DNA of 64,000 bases from JBOFMT01 sp051658525 (GTDB taxonomy: Bacteria > Bacillota_I > Bacilli_A > Erysipelotrichales > Erysipelotrichaceae). Shown here piece after piece: positions 17,795 through 27,675 of the stretch. The notes beneath the pieces are model-generated. The model did no database searches. It worked only from the letters and a program-made list of their open reading frames with translations, and was not told the origin of the DNA. Each line of letters begins with the position of its first letter. Position 1 is the stretch's first letter. The stretch spans positions 12,587 through 76,586 of the forward strand of contig JBOFMT010000085.1 of assembly GCA_051658525.1 (NCBI GenBank), in the 5' to 3' direction. Both the position numbers and the translations under genes were made by a program.

Positions 17795-18667
17795 ATGAAT
17801 CTATTCACAATGCAGGATTTATCAAATGCGGAAATCATGGAACTGATCCAACGGGCCAAGTTTTTCGCGTCAAACAAAGATTGGACGCTTCCCAACCGTG
17901 TGGTGATGGCCAATCTTTTTTTTGAGCCGAGTACGCGAACACAATATTCATTTGAAATGGCGATGCATGGTTTGGGGATAGACGTTACTAGTTTCAATGC
18001 GAATAATTCATCTTTAAGTAAAGGAGAAAGCCTCTACGATACGGTGAAGACCTTTGAAGCGTTGGGATACGATGGTGTTGTCATCCGTCATCCAGAAACA
18101 CGCTACTTTGAACAATTGGAAAACATAAAAATGCCAATGATCAATGGAGGGGATGGCTCAGGAAATCATCCGAGTCAATGTTTATTGGATTTATATACAA
18201 TTTATGAGGAATTTGAGCGCTTTGAAGAATTGCGTGTGGTCATTGTTGGTGATATCAAACATTCACGCGTTGCTAAGTCTAATTACGAAGCTTTAACAAG
18301 ACTTGGTGCAAATGTAGTGATGAGTGGGCCAGCGGAATTGCAAGATCCACAGTTTCCATACCTTGCAATCGATGAGGCGATTGCGCAAGCGGATGTGGTG
18401 ATGTTGCTTCGCATTCAGCTAGAGCGACATAGTACAACCTTATCAATGAGCAAAGAAATGTATTTACAACAATTTGGTTTGAATATCGAACGTGCAAATG
18501 CCATGCAACCCCATGCGATTATCATGCATCCAGCACCGATGAATCGTGATGTGGAAATTGCAGATGCAATCGTAGAATCAAAACAATCACGAATTTTCAA
18601 ACAAATGGAAAACGGAGTATATATGCGAAAGGCGATGATCGAAAAGGTGCTAGGATATGCTAATTAA
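17795..18667 (+). CDS. pyrB: aspartate carbamoyltransferase catalytic chain
   Basis: Condenses carbamoyl phosphate with aspartate, the committed step of pyrimidine synthesis. The 290-residue chain is slightly short for the family (about 300). It shows the carbamoyl-phosphate motif FEPSTRTQYSFEMA, KGESLYDT, HPSQCLLDLYT and the aspartate-binding region MLLRIQLER and HPAPMNRDVE. No pyrI regulatory chain follows, as usual in Gram-positives. It is the first gene after the attenuator, with AGAGGA as ribosome site, and overlaps pyrC by 11 bases. Confidence 0.97.
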   Translation: MNLFTMQDLSNAEIMELIQRAKFFASNKDWTLPNRVVMANLFFEPSTRTQYSFEMAMHGLGIDVTSFNANNSSLSKGESLYDTVKTFEALGYDGVVIRHPETRYFEQLENIKMPMINGGDGSGNHPSQCLLDLYTIYEEFERFEELRVVIVGDIKHSRVAKSNYEALTRLGANVVMSGPAELQDPQFPYLAIDEAIAQADVVMLLRIQLERHSTTLSMSKEMYLQQFGLNIERANAMQPHAIIMHPAPMNRDVEIADAIVESKQSRIFKQMENGVYMRKAMIEKVLGYAN

Positions 18668-19913
18668 AAATGCAAAGGTTTGGAAAGACAATAGCTTTCA
18701 AGATATTGATGTAGTCATTAAAGATGGTGTGTTTCATGCTTTTGGAGAAGGGTTAAGCGCAGATGAAGTGATCGATGCAAAAGGTTGTGCCTTGTTGCCA
18801 GGGCTAATCGATGTGCATGTTCACTTAAGAGAACCAGGTAATACAAAAAAAGAAACCATTCATACCGGAACGATGGCCGCTTTAGCTGGAGGGTTTACCA
18901 CAGTGGCCGCCATGCCCAATACAAATCCAGTGCCCGATTGTAGTGAGGTTGTTGTTCCTTACTTAACGTTATTAGCAGAGCATGCACATTGTCATGTCTT
19001 AGCCTATGGGGCATTAACCAAAGGGTTGAATGGGAAAGAACTCGTTGATTATGCAGCGTTAAAACAATATGGAATTCAAATATTCTCCGATGATGGTAAA
19101 GGGGTTCAAATGGGGGAAGCAATGCGTGATGTCATGCAACAAGCAAAAGCTGCTGATGTTATGGTTGTCGCACATTTAGAAGATGAAGCAGTACTAAAAG
19201 CGGGGGCTTGTGTACATGAAGGAATTATTGATAAGCGTCTTGGTTTAGTGGGGATGAGTGGACGTAGCGAATACGAACAAATGGAACGTGATCTTGCGCT
19301 GGTACGCGAATGGAAAACCGATTATCATGCATGCCATTTAAGTTGCAAGGAAAGTGTGGCACTATTGGCACAAGCCAAAGCAGAAAACTTACCGGTAAGT
19401 GGAGAAGTGTGTATCCACCATCTCTTATTAAATGAAGAGGATGTTCTTGGTACGAATTGGAAGATGAATCCACCATTAAGAAGCAAAGAGGACCAAGCTG
19501 CTTTACTTGCGAGTTTGCAAACGGGTGTGATGGATATGATTGTAAGTGATCATGCACCCCATACGCAATTAGAAAAGAGTCTACCAATGGAGCAAGCTCC
19601 ATTTGGAATTGTAGGTTTGGAAACGAACTTTCCACTCGCATATACCTATTTAGTAAAAACAGGAATGATAACAATGGAACGATTGATGGCATTGATGAGT
19701 GAAAACCCAGCCAAACGCTTTGGGTGTAAAAACAAAGGCCGCATTGAACTTGGTTATGTTGCTGATTGCTTCTTAGTAGATTTAGAAAAAGAAATAACGA
19801 TTGATAAAGAAGCTTTCTTATCAATGGGGAAAAATACACCATTTGATGGTTGGAAGGTATTTGGGGATGTGCAAACGACCCTAGTAGAAGGAAAGGTTGG
19901 GTATAGTAAATGA
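18657..19913 (+). CDS. pyrC: dihydroorotase
   Basis: Zinc amidohydrolase that cyclises carbamoyl aspartate to dihydroorotate. The 418-residue length and the motif DVHVHLREPG place it in the long, Gram-positive class I form. Further metal and catalytic segments visible are AHLEDEA, the HACHLSC histidine segment and SDHAPHT. It overlaps pyrB at the start and carA at the stop (ATGA), so the operon is tightly coupled. Confidence 0.97.
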   Translation: MLIKNAKVWKDNSFQDIDVVIKDGVFHAFGEGLSADEVIDAKGCALLPGLIDVHVHLREPGNTKKETIHTGTMAALAGGFTTVAAMPNTNPVPDCSEVVVPYLTLLAEHAHCHVLAYGALTKGLNGKELVDYAALKQYGIQIFSDDGKGVQMGEAMRDVMQQAKAADVMVVAHLEDEAVLKAGACVHEGIIDKRLGLVGMSGRSEYEQMERDLALVREWKTDYHACHLSCKESVALLAQAKAENLPVSGEVCIHHLLLNEEDVLGTNWKMNPPLRSKEDQAALLASLQTGVMDMIVSDHAPHTQLEKSLPMEQAPFGIVGLETNFPLAYTYLVKTGMITMERLMALMSENPAKRFGCKNKGRIELGYVADCFLVDLEKEITIDKEAFLSMGKNTPFDGWKVFGDVQTTLVEGKVGYSK

Positions 19914-20971
19914 TACGATATTTAGTGCTAGAAGATGGCAGTTATTTTGAAGGGGAAGCGGTTGGATATGACGCGTTTCAAATTGGAGAGTTGGTATTCA
20001 ATACCGGAATGAGTGGATATCAGGAAGTTATTTCCGATCCAAGTTATCATGCACAAATCGTTACGTGTGCATTTCCATTAACTGGAAATTATGGGGTAAC
20101 GACAGCGCATAGTGAAAGCTTGCAATGTGAAGCGTTCGGTATTGTTGTCAATGAAATGGAAACAAGTGTGTGTGGAGATTTTGATTTGTTCTTAAAATTG
20201 CATAAAGTACCAGGGATTAAATTTATCGATACGCGTATGTTGGTACGTAAGATTCGTAGCCACGGTGTCATCAAAGCGAGCTTTGCAAACAGTTTAGACG
20301 AAGTACCTGCTTTGGTGGAAACGTTACAAACAACAACACTCAAAGATCAAAGTGTTGCAAGTGTCGCAAGTAAAAAACCATATTTGGTTCCTAACAATGG
20401 CATGAAGGTTGGATTAATGGATTTTGGAGTAAAAACAAACATCATCCGTGAATTAAATAAACTTGGTTGTGAAATCTTGGTATTACCTCCAACGACAACC
20501 TATGATGAAATTATGGCCTTACAACTAGATGGTCTTGTATTAAGTAATGGTCCAGGGGATCCAAAAACAAATGCAGAGACAATTGCGATGATTTCTAAAC
20601 TGGATAACTTACCAATCTTTGGTATTTGTTTGGGACACCAAATCATTGCGCTAGCACATGGTGGTGATACGCAAAAGTTAAAGTTTGGACACCGTGGAAT
20701 CAATCACCCGGTATTAAATATCGCAACCAATCGCGTAGAAATCACCTCTCAAAATCATGGTTATGCGGTTTTAGAAGCTAGTATTCAAGAAAACTTTACC
20801 GTAACGCACATTTCTTTAAATGATCGTTCGATTGAAGGATTAGCACATAAAACGTTACCAATTTTCTCAGTACAATATCACCCAGAGAGTTCACCAGGAC
20901 CTCATGATTCACAATACTTGTTTACTCAATTTATCGAAGTAGCGAAAGGATTTAAGTATGGCAAAGCGTAA
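19910..20971 (+). CDS. carA: carbamoyl-phosphate synthase small chain
   Basis: Glutaminase subunit that supplies ammonia to CarB. The 353-residue protein has the N-terminal CarA domain (DGSYFEGEAVGYD, GMSGYQEVISDPSY) and a C-terminal amidotransferase domain with the nucleophilic Cys in FGICLGHQ and the His-Glu pair in QYHPESSPGPHD. It overlaps both neighbours in the pyr operon. Its place in the PyrR-controlled transcript says that this copy mainly serves pyrimidine synthesis; whether it also serves arginine synthesis cannot be told here. Confidence 0.97.
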   Translation: MIRYLVLEDGSYFEGEAVGYDAFQIGELVFNTGMSGYQEVISDPSYHAQIVTCAFPLTGNYGVTTAHSESLQCEAFGIVVNEMETSVCGDFDLFLKLHKVPGIKFIDTRMLVRKIRSHGVIKASFANSLDEVPALVETLQTTTLKDQSVASVASKKPYLVPNNGMKVGLMDFGVKTNIIRELNKLGCEILVLPPTTTYDEIMALQLDGLVLSNGPGDPKTNAETIAMISKLDNLPIFGICLGHQIIALAHGGDTQKLKFGHRGINHPVLNIATNRVEITSQNHGYAVLEASIQENFTVTHISLNDRSIEGLAHKTLPIFSVQYHPESSPGPHDSQYLFTQFIEVAKGFKYGKA

Positions 20972-23900
20972 GGATATCAATAAAATTTTAGTAATCGGGA
21001 GTGGCCCGATTGTCATTGGACAAGGTGCAGAGTTTGACTATGCAGGAACACAAGCGTGTTTAACACTACGTAATGAGGGATATGAAGTTGTGCTAATCAA
21101 CTCCAATCCAGCTACAATCATGAGTGACACCAGTGTTGCGGATAAAGTTTATTTAGAACCACTGGATTTGGAATTTGTAAAGACGGTCATCATCAAAGAA
21201 CGCCCAGATGCTGTTTTAGGTAGTTTGGGTGGACAAACGGCTTTGAACTTGGTTGTAGAACTAGCAAACTGCGGTTGGTTAGAAAAATACAATGTGGAAA
21301 TTTTAGGATCTAGCTTACAAGCGATTGAAGAGAGTGAAGACCGTGAGTTGTTCCGTAATTTAATGCAAAAACTAGAACAACCCATCCCAGAAAGTACCAT
21401 CGTAACAACAGTAGCAGAAGCGGTTGCCTTTGGAGAAGCTACAGGCTATCCTCTTATCATTCGTCCAGCCTTTACGCTTGGAGGAAGTGGTGGTGGAATT
21501 GCTGCTGATGAAACGGAACTAAAAGCAATTTGTGCCAATGGATTAAAGCAATCACCAAAACATCAATGTTTGATCGAACAAAGTATTGCTGGTTGGAAAG
21601 AAATTGAATACGAAGTAATGCGTGATCAAAATAACAATGCCATCGTAGTTTGTAACATGGAAAATATCGACCCAGTCGGAATCCACACAGGAGACTCCAT
21701 TGTAGTAGCACCAAGTTTAACAATTTCAGATCAATCACACCAAATGTTGCGTGATGCAAGTTTAACCATTATTCGCGCCTTGAAAATCAATGGGGGATGT
21801 AACGTACAATTAGCATTGCACCCAGATGGAGAGCAATACTGTGTCATTGAAGTAAACCCTCGTGTTTCTCGCTCTAGTGCACTTGCAAGTAAAGCGACAG
21901 GATATCCCATTGCGAAGATTGCAAGTTTGATTGCTGTAGGTTACTCCCTAGATGAAATCTTAAATCCAATTACCAAAACAACATACGCAAGCTTTGAACC
22001 AACACTAGACTATGTAGTATGTAAGTTCCCACGCTTCGCGTTTGATAAATTTACGACAGCAAATCGTACGCTTTCAACACAAATGAAGGCTACTGGAGAA
22101 GTTATGGCAATTGGACGTAACTTTGAATCTAGTTTACTAAAAGCGATCTGCTCACTAGAACTATCTTGTAATCACTTAGAACTTAAAACGATGAAACACA
22201 TGGATGTGGATGCTTTGGTTGTTAAGATGTTGAAGCAAGATGATGAGCGTATCTTTGCGGTAGCAGAACTGATGCGTCGTAACTATTCACTAGAAACACT
22301 ACACGAACAAACAAAAATCACGATGTTCTTCTTACAAAAAATGAAGCATATCATCGATTTGGAACAACGTTTAATTGCCAATCCAAGCGATCGTCAAACA
22401 TTGCGTATGGTGAAACGTTATGGTTTCTCAGATGAATATATTGCAATGTTAACGGGCCAAAAAGAAGCTGCAGTTCGTGAACAACGTTTTGCACAAGGAA
22501 TCCTACCAACATATAAAATGGTAGATACTTGTGGGGGAGAGTTTGAAGCAAGCACACCATATTACTATTCATGCTATGAGCAGGAAAATGAAAGTGCTCC
22601 AAGTGATAAAAAGAAAGTCATCGTACTAGGAAGTGGACCGATTCGTATTGGTCAAGGGATTGAGTTTGACTACGCAAGTGTACGCTGTGTAGAACAAATC
22701 AAAGCGTTGGGATATGAAGCAATCGTAATCAATAACAATCCAGAAACACTTTCAACGGATTTCTCAATTAGTGATAAACTTTATTTCGAACCTTTAACTT
22801 TAGAATATGTACTTAATGTTTGTGATGTAGAACAACCACTTGGTGTAATCTGCCAATTCGGTGGACAAACTGCAATTAACTTAGCACCTGGTTTGGTTGC
22901 AAACAACATTCAAATCTTAGGAACAAGTTTAGAAAGTATTGATCTTGCGGAAGACCGTAATCAGTTTGAAGCAATGTTACAAAGCTTAGCGATTCCACAA
23001 CCGCAAGGAACAACGGCAAAAACTTTAGCTGAAGTAAAAAAAGCTGCGGATGCGATGGAATATCCATTGTTATTACGTCCAAGTTTTGTCTTGGGTGGTC
23101 GTGCAATGAAAATTGTTGATAATGAAGCAGATTTATTGTTCTATGCACAAGAAATCTTTGAACAAGTAAACAATGAACCGCTACTAGTCGATCGTTACTT
23201 GAGTGGAAAAGAAGTAGAAGTAGATGCCATCAGTGATGGAAAACACGTTTTCATTCCTGGGATTATGGAACATATTGAAAAAGCGGGGGTTCACTCTGGA
23301 GACTCCATTAGTGTGTATCCACCATTCTCACTAAATCAAATCGTAATCGATAAGATTATCAAATATACGCAACAAATCGGAACAAGTTTCCAATTCGTTG
23401 GACTCTTCAATATTCAGTTTATTGTCGATCGTAACGATGTATACGTATTAGAAGTAAACCCAAGAGCATCACGTTCGGTACCATTCTTATCCAAGGTAAC
23501 CAAGGTGGATATCACAGATATCGCAACACGTGTCATCATGGGAGAAGATTTACTTGATATGGGCTATGCAGGACGTGTGAATGCTAACTCGAGCCAATAT
23601 TTTGTAAAGGTTCCAGTATTTAGCTTTGCGAAGTTAAGTGAAGTAGATCCAAGTCTTGGGCCTGAAATGAAATCAACGGGAGAAGCGATTGGGATGGATA
23701 CAACCTTACCAAAAGCTCTTTATAAAGGAATGCTAGCAAGTGGGGTAAAGATTAGCCTAAATGGTAAGATCTTATTAACACTTGCAGATAAAGATAAAGA
23801 AGATGGATTAAAAATTGCGAAACGTTTTGCGCGTCTAGGCTTTGATATTTATGCAACTGCTGGTACTGCTAGCTTCTTGCAAGAACACGGTATCGCTGTA

Positions 23901-24149
23901 CTAGAAACGAAAAAAGTAAACGAAAGCGAAAAGGATAACTTAACTAACTTGATTCGTTCAAGTGAAGTAAGTTACATCATCAATACAATCTCAGCAAAAG
24001 CAAAAAGTTTCTCTGATGGCTTTGTCATTCGTCGTGCAGCAGTAGAAAATGGAATTCCATGTTTTACTTCTTTGGATACGGCAGGTGCCATGGTTTCATT
24101 GATTGAAAGCCAAAGCTTTACCCTAGCAAGTATTGATGAGTGGGAGTAA
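20958..24149 (+). CDS. carB: carbamoyl-phosphate synthase large chain
   Basis: A 1063-residue synthetase made of two homologous ATP-grasp halves, each opening with a nucleotide fold (VIGSGPIVIGQGAEFDYAG near residue 12; VLGSGPIRIGQGIEFDYAS near residue 556). The first half makes carboxyphosphate and carbamate, the second phosphorylates carbamate. The last 130 residues (ILLTLADKDKEDGLKIAKRF...) form the MGS-like allosteric domain. It overlaps carA by 14 bases and is followed 5 bases later by pyrK. Confidence 0.98.
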   Translation: MAKRKDINKILVIGSGPIVIGQGAEFDYAGTQACLTLRNEGYEVVLINSNPATIMSDTSVADKVYLEPLDLEFVKTVIIKERPDAVLGSLGGQTALNLVVELANCGWLEKYNVEILGSSLQAIEESEDRELFRNLMQKLEQPIPESTIVTTVAEAVAFGEATGYPLIIRPAFTLGGSGGGIAADETELKAICANGLKQSPKHQCLIEQSIAGWKEIEYEVMRDQNNNAIVVCNMENIDPVGIHTGDSIVVAPSLTISDQSHQMLRDASLTIIRALKINGGCNVQLALHPDGEQYCVIEVNPRVSRSSALASKATGYPIAKIASLIAVGYSLDEILNPITKTTYASFEPTLDYVVCKFPRFAFDKFTTANRTLSTQMKATGEVMAIGRNFESSLLKAICSLELSCNHLELKTMKHMDVDALVVKMLKQDDERIFAVAELMRRNYSLETLHEQTKITMFFLQKMKHIIDLEQRLIANPSDRQTLRMVKRYGFSDEYIAMLTGQKEAAVREQRFAQGILPTYKMVDTCGGEFEASTPYYYSCYEQENESAPSDKKKVIVLGSGPIRIGQGIEFDYASVRCVEQIKALGYEAIVINNNPETLSTDFSISDKLYFEPLTLEYVLNVCDVEQPLGVICQFGGQTAINLAPGLVANNIQILGTSLESIDLAEDRNQFEAMLQSLAIPQPQGTTAKTLAEVKKAADAMEYPLLLRPSFVLGGRAMKIVDNEADLLFYAQEIFEQVNNEPLLVDRYLSGKEVEVDAISDGKHVFIPGIMEHIEKAGVHSGDSISVYPPFSLNQIVIDKIIKYTQQIGTSFQFVGLFNIQFIVDRNDVYVLEVNPRASRSVPFLSKVTKVDITDIATRVIMGEDLLDMGYAGRVNANSSQYFVKVPVFSFAKLSEVDPSLGPEMKSTGEAIGMDTTLPKALYKGMLASGVKISLNGKILLTLADKDKEDGLKIAKRFARLGFDIYATAGTASFLQEHGIAVLETKKVNESEKDNLTNLIRSSEVSYIINTISAKAKSFSDGFVIRRAAVENGIPCFTSLDTAGAMVSLIESQSFTLASIDEWE

Positions 24150-24154
24150 CACGC

Positions 24155-24886
24155 ATGAAAATTGAAACGACTAAAATTATTGCGCACACGTTGGTAGCAA
24201 AAGACACCTATGAACTCGTATTATCGAGTTCTATGGGTGCAGTATTAACACCTGGACAATTTGTTAATGTGAAGGTAGATGGCTTTTATTTGCGCCGTCC
24301 TATTAGTGTAGCAGATTATAATGATACAAGTATTACCCTAGTCTATAAGGTTGTAGGTGCAGGTACCAAGCAATTGGCTCTTGCTAGTGTTGGAAGTGAA
24401 GTCTCGATCTTTGGTCCACTAGGAAAAGGATTTCCAATTCATGAACAAGAGGAAGTATTGCTTGTTGGTGGAGGTATGGGATTGGCACCACTTTACAATG
24501 TGGCTCGTATGTACAGAGATCAAGGAACTAAGGTTGTTGTTGCTTATGGCTTTTTAAATCAGGAACAAGCTTATTGGGAAACACGATTTGCAGCGTTGGG
24601 TTGTGACCTGTTTCCATGTTTCCAAGAAGAGAGCAATCAAAACGTATTAGAAGCTTTAGCGGAGAAAAATATTACTTCTAGCATGGTGTATGGTTGTGGA
24701 CCACACAAAATGTTAGCTGGGTTACAAACAATGTATCCAACGGGTTATATTTCGTTTGAGAGTCGTATGGCATGTGCGATGGGTGTTTGTAATGGATGTA
24801 TTTGTCATGATGCCAAAGATGCAAGTGTGACGTATAAAATTTGTAAGGAAGGACCGGTATTCCCGTTTGGTATGATTGCACTATGA
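24155..24886 (+). CDS. pyrK: dihydroorotate dehydrogenase electron-transfer subunit PyrK
   Basis: FAD and [2Fe-2S] subunit that passes electrons from the PyrD flavin to NAD+. The 243-residue protein shows the flavin-binding LRRPISVAD, the nucleotide-binding LLVGGGMGLAPLY, and the C-terminal cluster ligands CAMGVCNGCICHD with a later Cys in YKICKEGPVF. The ATG at 24155 has GGGAG 8 bases upstream; the longer GTG reading starts inside carB and is not needed. It overlaps pyrD as ATGA. Confidence 0.95.
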   Translation: MKIETTKIIAHTLVAKDTYELVLSSSMGAVLTPGQFVNVKVDGFYLRRPISVADYNDTSITLVYKVVGAGTKQLALASVGSEVSIFGPLGKGFPIHEQEEVLLVGGGMGLAPLYNVARMYRDQGTKVVVAYGFLNQEQAYWETRFAALGCDLFPCFQEESNQNVLEALAEKNITSSMVYGCGPHKMLAGLQTMYPTGYISFESRMACAMGVCNGCICHDAKDASVTYKICKEGPVFPFGMIAL

Positions 24887-25809
24887 AAACATTAGAAATT
24901 CAATTGGGAAACCATCGAATTAAAAATCCAATCTTAGGAGCAAGTGGTTGCTTTGGGTTTGGGAAAGAATTTGATGAACTTTATGGATTAGAAACCATTG
25001 GAGGTTTATCGCTTAAAAGTGCTACCTTAGAACCACGTGTAGGAAATGCGATGCCACGCTTGGCTGAGGTAGATGGGGGAATGCTCAATGCTATCGGATT
25101 ACAAAATCCAGGTGTAGACCATATCTTAAACCATGAATTAGATCATTTAGAAGGAAAAGACACATTTGTGCTTGCCAATATTGCTGGTTCTACGTTAGAG
25201 GAATATGTAGCGGTAAGTAAACGTATGGACGTGGATGATAGAATTCACGCACTGGAGCTAAATATTTCTTGTCCGAACGTAAAACATGGTGGAATTCAAT
25301 TTGGTAGCGATCCTGCAACAGCTGCGGCTGTGGTTACAGCAATCAAAAATGAAACAAAAAAACCACTCTATGTAAAACTTTCACCAAATGTAACTGACAT
25401 TGTTTCGATGGCAACTGCGGTTGAGGTAGCAGGTGCTGATGGACTGGTTATGATCAATACCTTAGTAGGGATGCGCATTGACTTGAAGTCACGCAAACCA
25501 ATCCTAGCGAATAAAATTGGAGGAATGAGCGGAAATGCAATCAAACCTGTAGCAATCCGTATGATTTACCAAGTATTTCCCCATGTTAACATCCCAATTA
25601 TTGGTGTTGGTGGTGTAAGTACGGCGGAAGATGTGATTGAATTCCTATTAGCTGGGGCATCTTGTGTTCAAGTTGGTAGTGCGAATTTTGTAAATCCATT
25701 CATTTGTAAAGAGCTTGTAAGCGACTTGCAAGACTATTGCAAACGTGAAAAAATAAACAACCTTTCTGAATTGATTGGCCTTGCACATAAAGAAAATGTG
25801 AACTTGTAA
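24883..25809 (+). CDS. pyrD: dihydroorotate dehydrogenase, catalytic subunit (class 1B)
   Basis: Oxidises dihydroorotate to orotate with FMN and hands electrons to PyrK. The 308-residue barrel enzyme has GASGCFGFGKEF, the active-site cysteine in LNISCPNVKHGG, and the FMN phosphate site GVGGVSTAEDVIEFLLAGA. Pairing with PyrK makes this the NAD+-dependent class 1B form. It is the last gene of the pyr transcript: pyrE and pyrF, often next in Firmicutes, are missing here. Confidence 0.97.
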   Translation: MKTLEIQLGNHRIKNPILGASGCFGFGKEFDELYGLETIGGLSLKSATLEPRVGNAMPRLAEVDGGMLNAIGLQNPGVDHILNHELDHLEGKDTFVLANIAGSTLEEYVAVSKRMDVDDRIHALELNISCPNVKHGGIQFGSDPATAAAVVTAIKNETKKPLYVKLSPNVTDIVSMATAVEVAGADGLVMINTLVGMRIDLKSRKPILANKIGGMSGNAIKPVAIRMIYQVFPHVNIPIIGVGGVSTAEDVIEFLLAGASCVQVGSANFVNPFICKELVSDLQDYCKREKINNLSELIGLAHKENVNL

Positions 25810-25824
25810 AGTTCGCATTTTTTT
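25794..25824 (+). terminator. terminator of the pyr operon
   Basis: AAATGTGAACTT pairs with AAGTTCGCATTT across the pyrD stop codon, then a T run. Confidence 0.85.
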
Positions 25825-25886
25825 CATTGCTTTTTCAGTAAATTTGTTGCATAATGATGTAGCATATTTAAGAAGGAGGACAAAAT

Positions 25887-27416
25887 ATGGAATCAAACAA
25901 AACAAAAAAACGGTTTGATGTACTGGGAACGGTAGAGCGTGTTGGTAATGCGTTGCCTCACCCAGCAGTATTGTTTGCCCTTTTCTGTTTGGCTTTAATT
26001 GTTATTTCACAAATTATGGCTAGCATGGGTATTTCGGTTACTTATGATAGTCTTGTAGATGGTACATTGCAAGCGACGACAGTAGGGGTGCAAAGCTTGT
26101 TGAGCGCGGATGGAATCCGTTATATGTTCACAAATGCAGTAACCAACTTTGGTAACTTCGCTCCACTTGCGATGGTGCTAGTAGCAACACTTGGTGTTGG
26201 GGTAGCAGAAAAATCAGGAATGATCGATGCGTTATTGACAAAGGTAGTAACATCAACGCCAAGTCGCTTGATTACTGTTGTTGTAGTTTTTGCCGGTGTT
26301 ATGTCATCGATTGCGAGTGATGCTGGTTATGTTGTATTAATTCCATTAGGAGCGGTTGTGTTCCTAAGCTTTGGACGTCATCCACTTGCTGGTATCGCGG
26401 CAGCATTTGCTGGGGTATCTGGTGGATTCTCAGCCAATTTATTTCCAGGTCCAGTCGATGCGACACTTGCTGGATTAACTTCTGAAGCGACTGGCTTGTC
26501 GATTCAAGGGTTTATGGAAGTTGGTATTACAGATAACTTATTCTTTATGATTGCTTCTACATTGTTAATTACGGTAGTAGGAACAATTGTTACTGAACGT
26601 ATTGTTGAACCTCGTTTGGGTGAATACACAGGGAAAGAAGTTTCTCACGTAACGGGTATTGATGCAGATGCGAAACGCGGATTGCGTTTTGCGGGAATTG
26701 CAGCGGTAATTTACGCAGCAATCATTGCTTACCTAACATTACCTGCGAATGCAATTCTACGTGATCCAAGCACAGGTGATTTGATGAAATCTCCATTTAT
26801 GAGTAGTATTGTTGTGGTTATTGTATTGTTCTTCTTAATTCCAGGGATTGCCTATGGATTTGGAAGCCGTCGATTCAAAAAATCGGATGATGTAATTGAT
26901 GCAATGACTGCGAATATGAAAACAATGGCTAGTTACATTGTACTTGTATTCTTTGCAGCTCAATTTATTGGCTACTTCTCTTATACTAAAATTGGTACGG
27001 TTGTTGCCGTTACTGGTTCTAACATCTTACAAAATGCTGGTGCAGATGGAATCTTCCTCATCATCGGGTTTGTAATTGTTGTTGCGATCATTAATATCTT
27101 TATGGGTTCTGCATCTGCGAAATGGGCAATTCTTGCTCCTGTATTCGTTCCGATGTTAATGAACCTTGGATACAATCCAGCATTAGTACAAATGGCTTAT
27201 CGTATTGGAGATTCTACAACAAACATTATTTCTCCACTCATGAGTTACTTTGCTTTGATTGTAGCCTTTACAGCGAAATACGATGAAAACGCCAAAGCGG
27301 GAACTCTGGTTACGATGATGTTACCTTATTCTCTATTCTTACTAATTGGTTGGATCGTATTGTTGTTGATTTTCTTTATCTTTAAAATTCCATTGGGACC
27401 TGGAGTTATGATGTAA
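25887..27416 (+). CDS. AbgT-family transporter
   Basis: A 509-residue membrane protein with about a dozen hydrophobic helices, matching the AbgT family (p-aminobenzoyl-glutamate transporters). The N-terminal VERVGNALPHPAVLFALFC and the internal segments AGVMSSIASDAGYVVLIPLGA and FMGSASAKWAILAPVFVPM with GDSTTNIISPLMSYF are typical. Some members import p-aminobenzoyl-glutamate, others export antifolates; the sequence does not decide between these. Ribosome site AAGGAGG. It is a single-gene unit between two terminators. Confidence 0.9.
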   Translation: MESNKTKKRFDVLGTVERVGNALPHPAVLFALFCLALIVISQIMASMGISVTYDSLVDGTLQATTVGVQSLLSADGIRYMFTNAVTNFGNFAPLAMVLVATLGVGVAEKSGMIDALLTKVVTSTPSRLITVVVVFAGVMSSIASDAGYVVLIPLGAVVFLSFGRHPLAGIAAAFAGVSGGFSANLFPGPVDATLAGLTSEATGLSIQGFMEVGITDNLFFMIASTLLITVVGTIVTERIVEPRLGEYTGKEVSHVTGIDADAKRGLRFAGIAAVIYAAIIAYLTLPANAILRDPSTGDLMKSPFMSSIVVVIVLFFLIPGIAYGFGSRRFKKSDDVIDAMTANMKTMASYIVLVFFAAQFIGYFSYTKIGTVVAVTGSNILQNAGADGIFLIIGFVIVVAIINIFMGSASAKWAILAPVFVPMLMNLGYNPALVQMAYRIGDSTTNIISPLMSYFALIVAFTAKYDENAKAGTLVTMMLPYSLFLLIGWIVLLLIFFIFKIPLGPGVMM

Positions 27417-27430
27417 TCCATCCCATGATA

Positions 27431-27463
27431 AAGCTGTTACCTTCTAGGTAGCAGCTTTTTTTT
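27431..27463 (+). terminator. terminator after the AbgT gene
   Basis: AAGCTGTTACCT pairs with AGGTAGCAGCTT around TCT, followed by eight T. Confidence 0.88.
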
Positions 27464-27618
27464 AGTATTTTAAGGTAGCAGCCATTCAATGTCAAAAAGT
27501 GTAATTAAGTTGTATGCAATGATTAGAATAGCTAGAGAATCACGGGATTTCCCAATAACATAAAATAATGATATTTGTATACAAATTAACAATCCATTAA
27601 CATTTTATCCGTTAGTTA

Positions 27619-27647
27619 TTGAAATCACAAATTTATTGTGATATTAT
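27619..27647 (+). promoter_or_regulatory. promoter with embedded palindromic operator
   Basis: TTGAAA and TATTAT are 17 bases apart. The perfect inverted repeat ATCACAAatttaTTGTGAT (27624-27642) fills the spacer and touches both boxes, so a bound regulator would block RNA polymerase. The half-site is not one I can assign; it is the inverse arrangement of a TGTGA-N-TCACA Crp/Rex-type site. The rest of the 27464-27618 gap is AT-rich with nothing else recognisable. Confidence 0.65.
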
Positions 27648-27675
27648 GAACTAGAACAATAGGAGGAATTTTTTG

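Noticed and set aside
19225..19842. A 205-codon open frame on the minus strand opposite pyrC
   Set aside because: It lies wholly inside the pyrC coding sequence, has a low-complexity Leu/His-rich translation and no ribosome site; it is a by-product of pyrC codon use.
27624..27642. Rex or Crp/Fnr binding site at the lipoprotein promoter
   Set aside because: Those sites read TTGTGA-N-TCACAA; here the half-sites are in the opposite order, so assignment would be forced.
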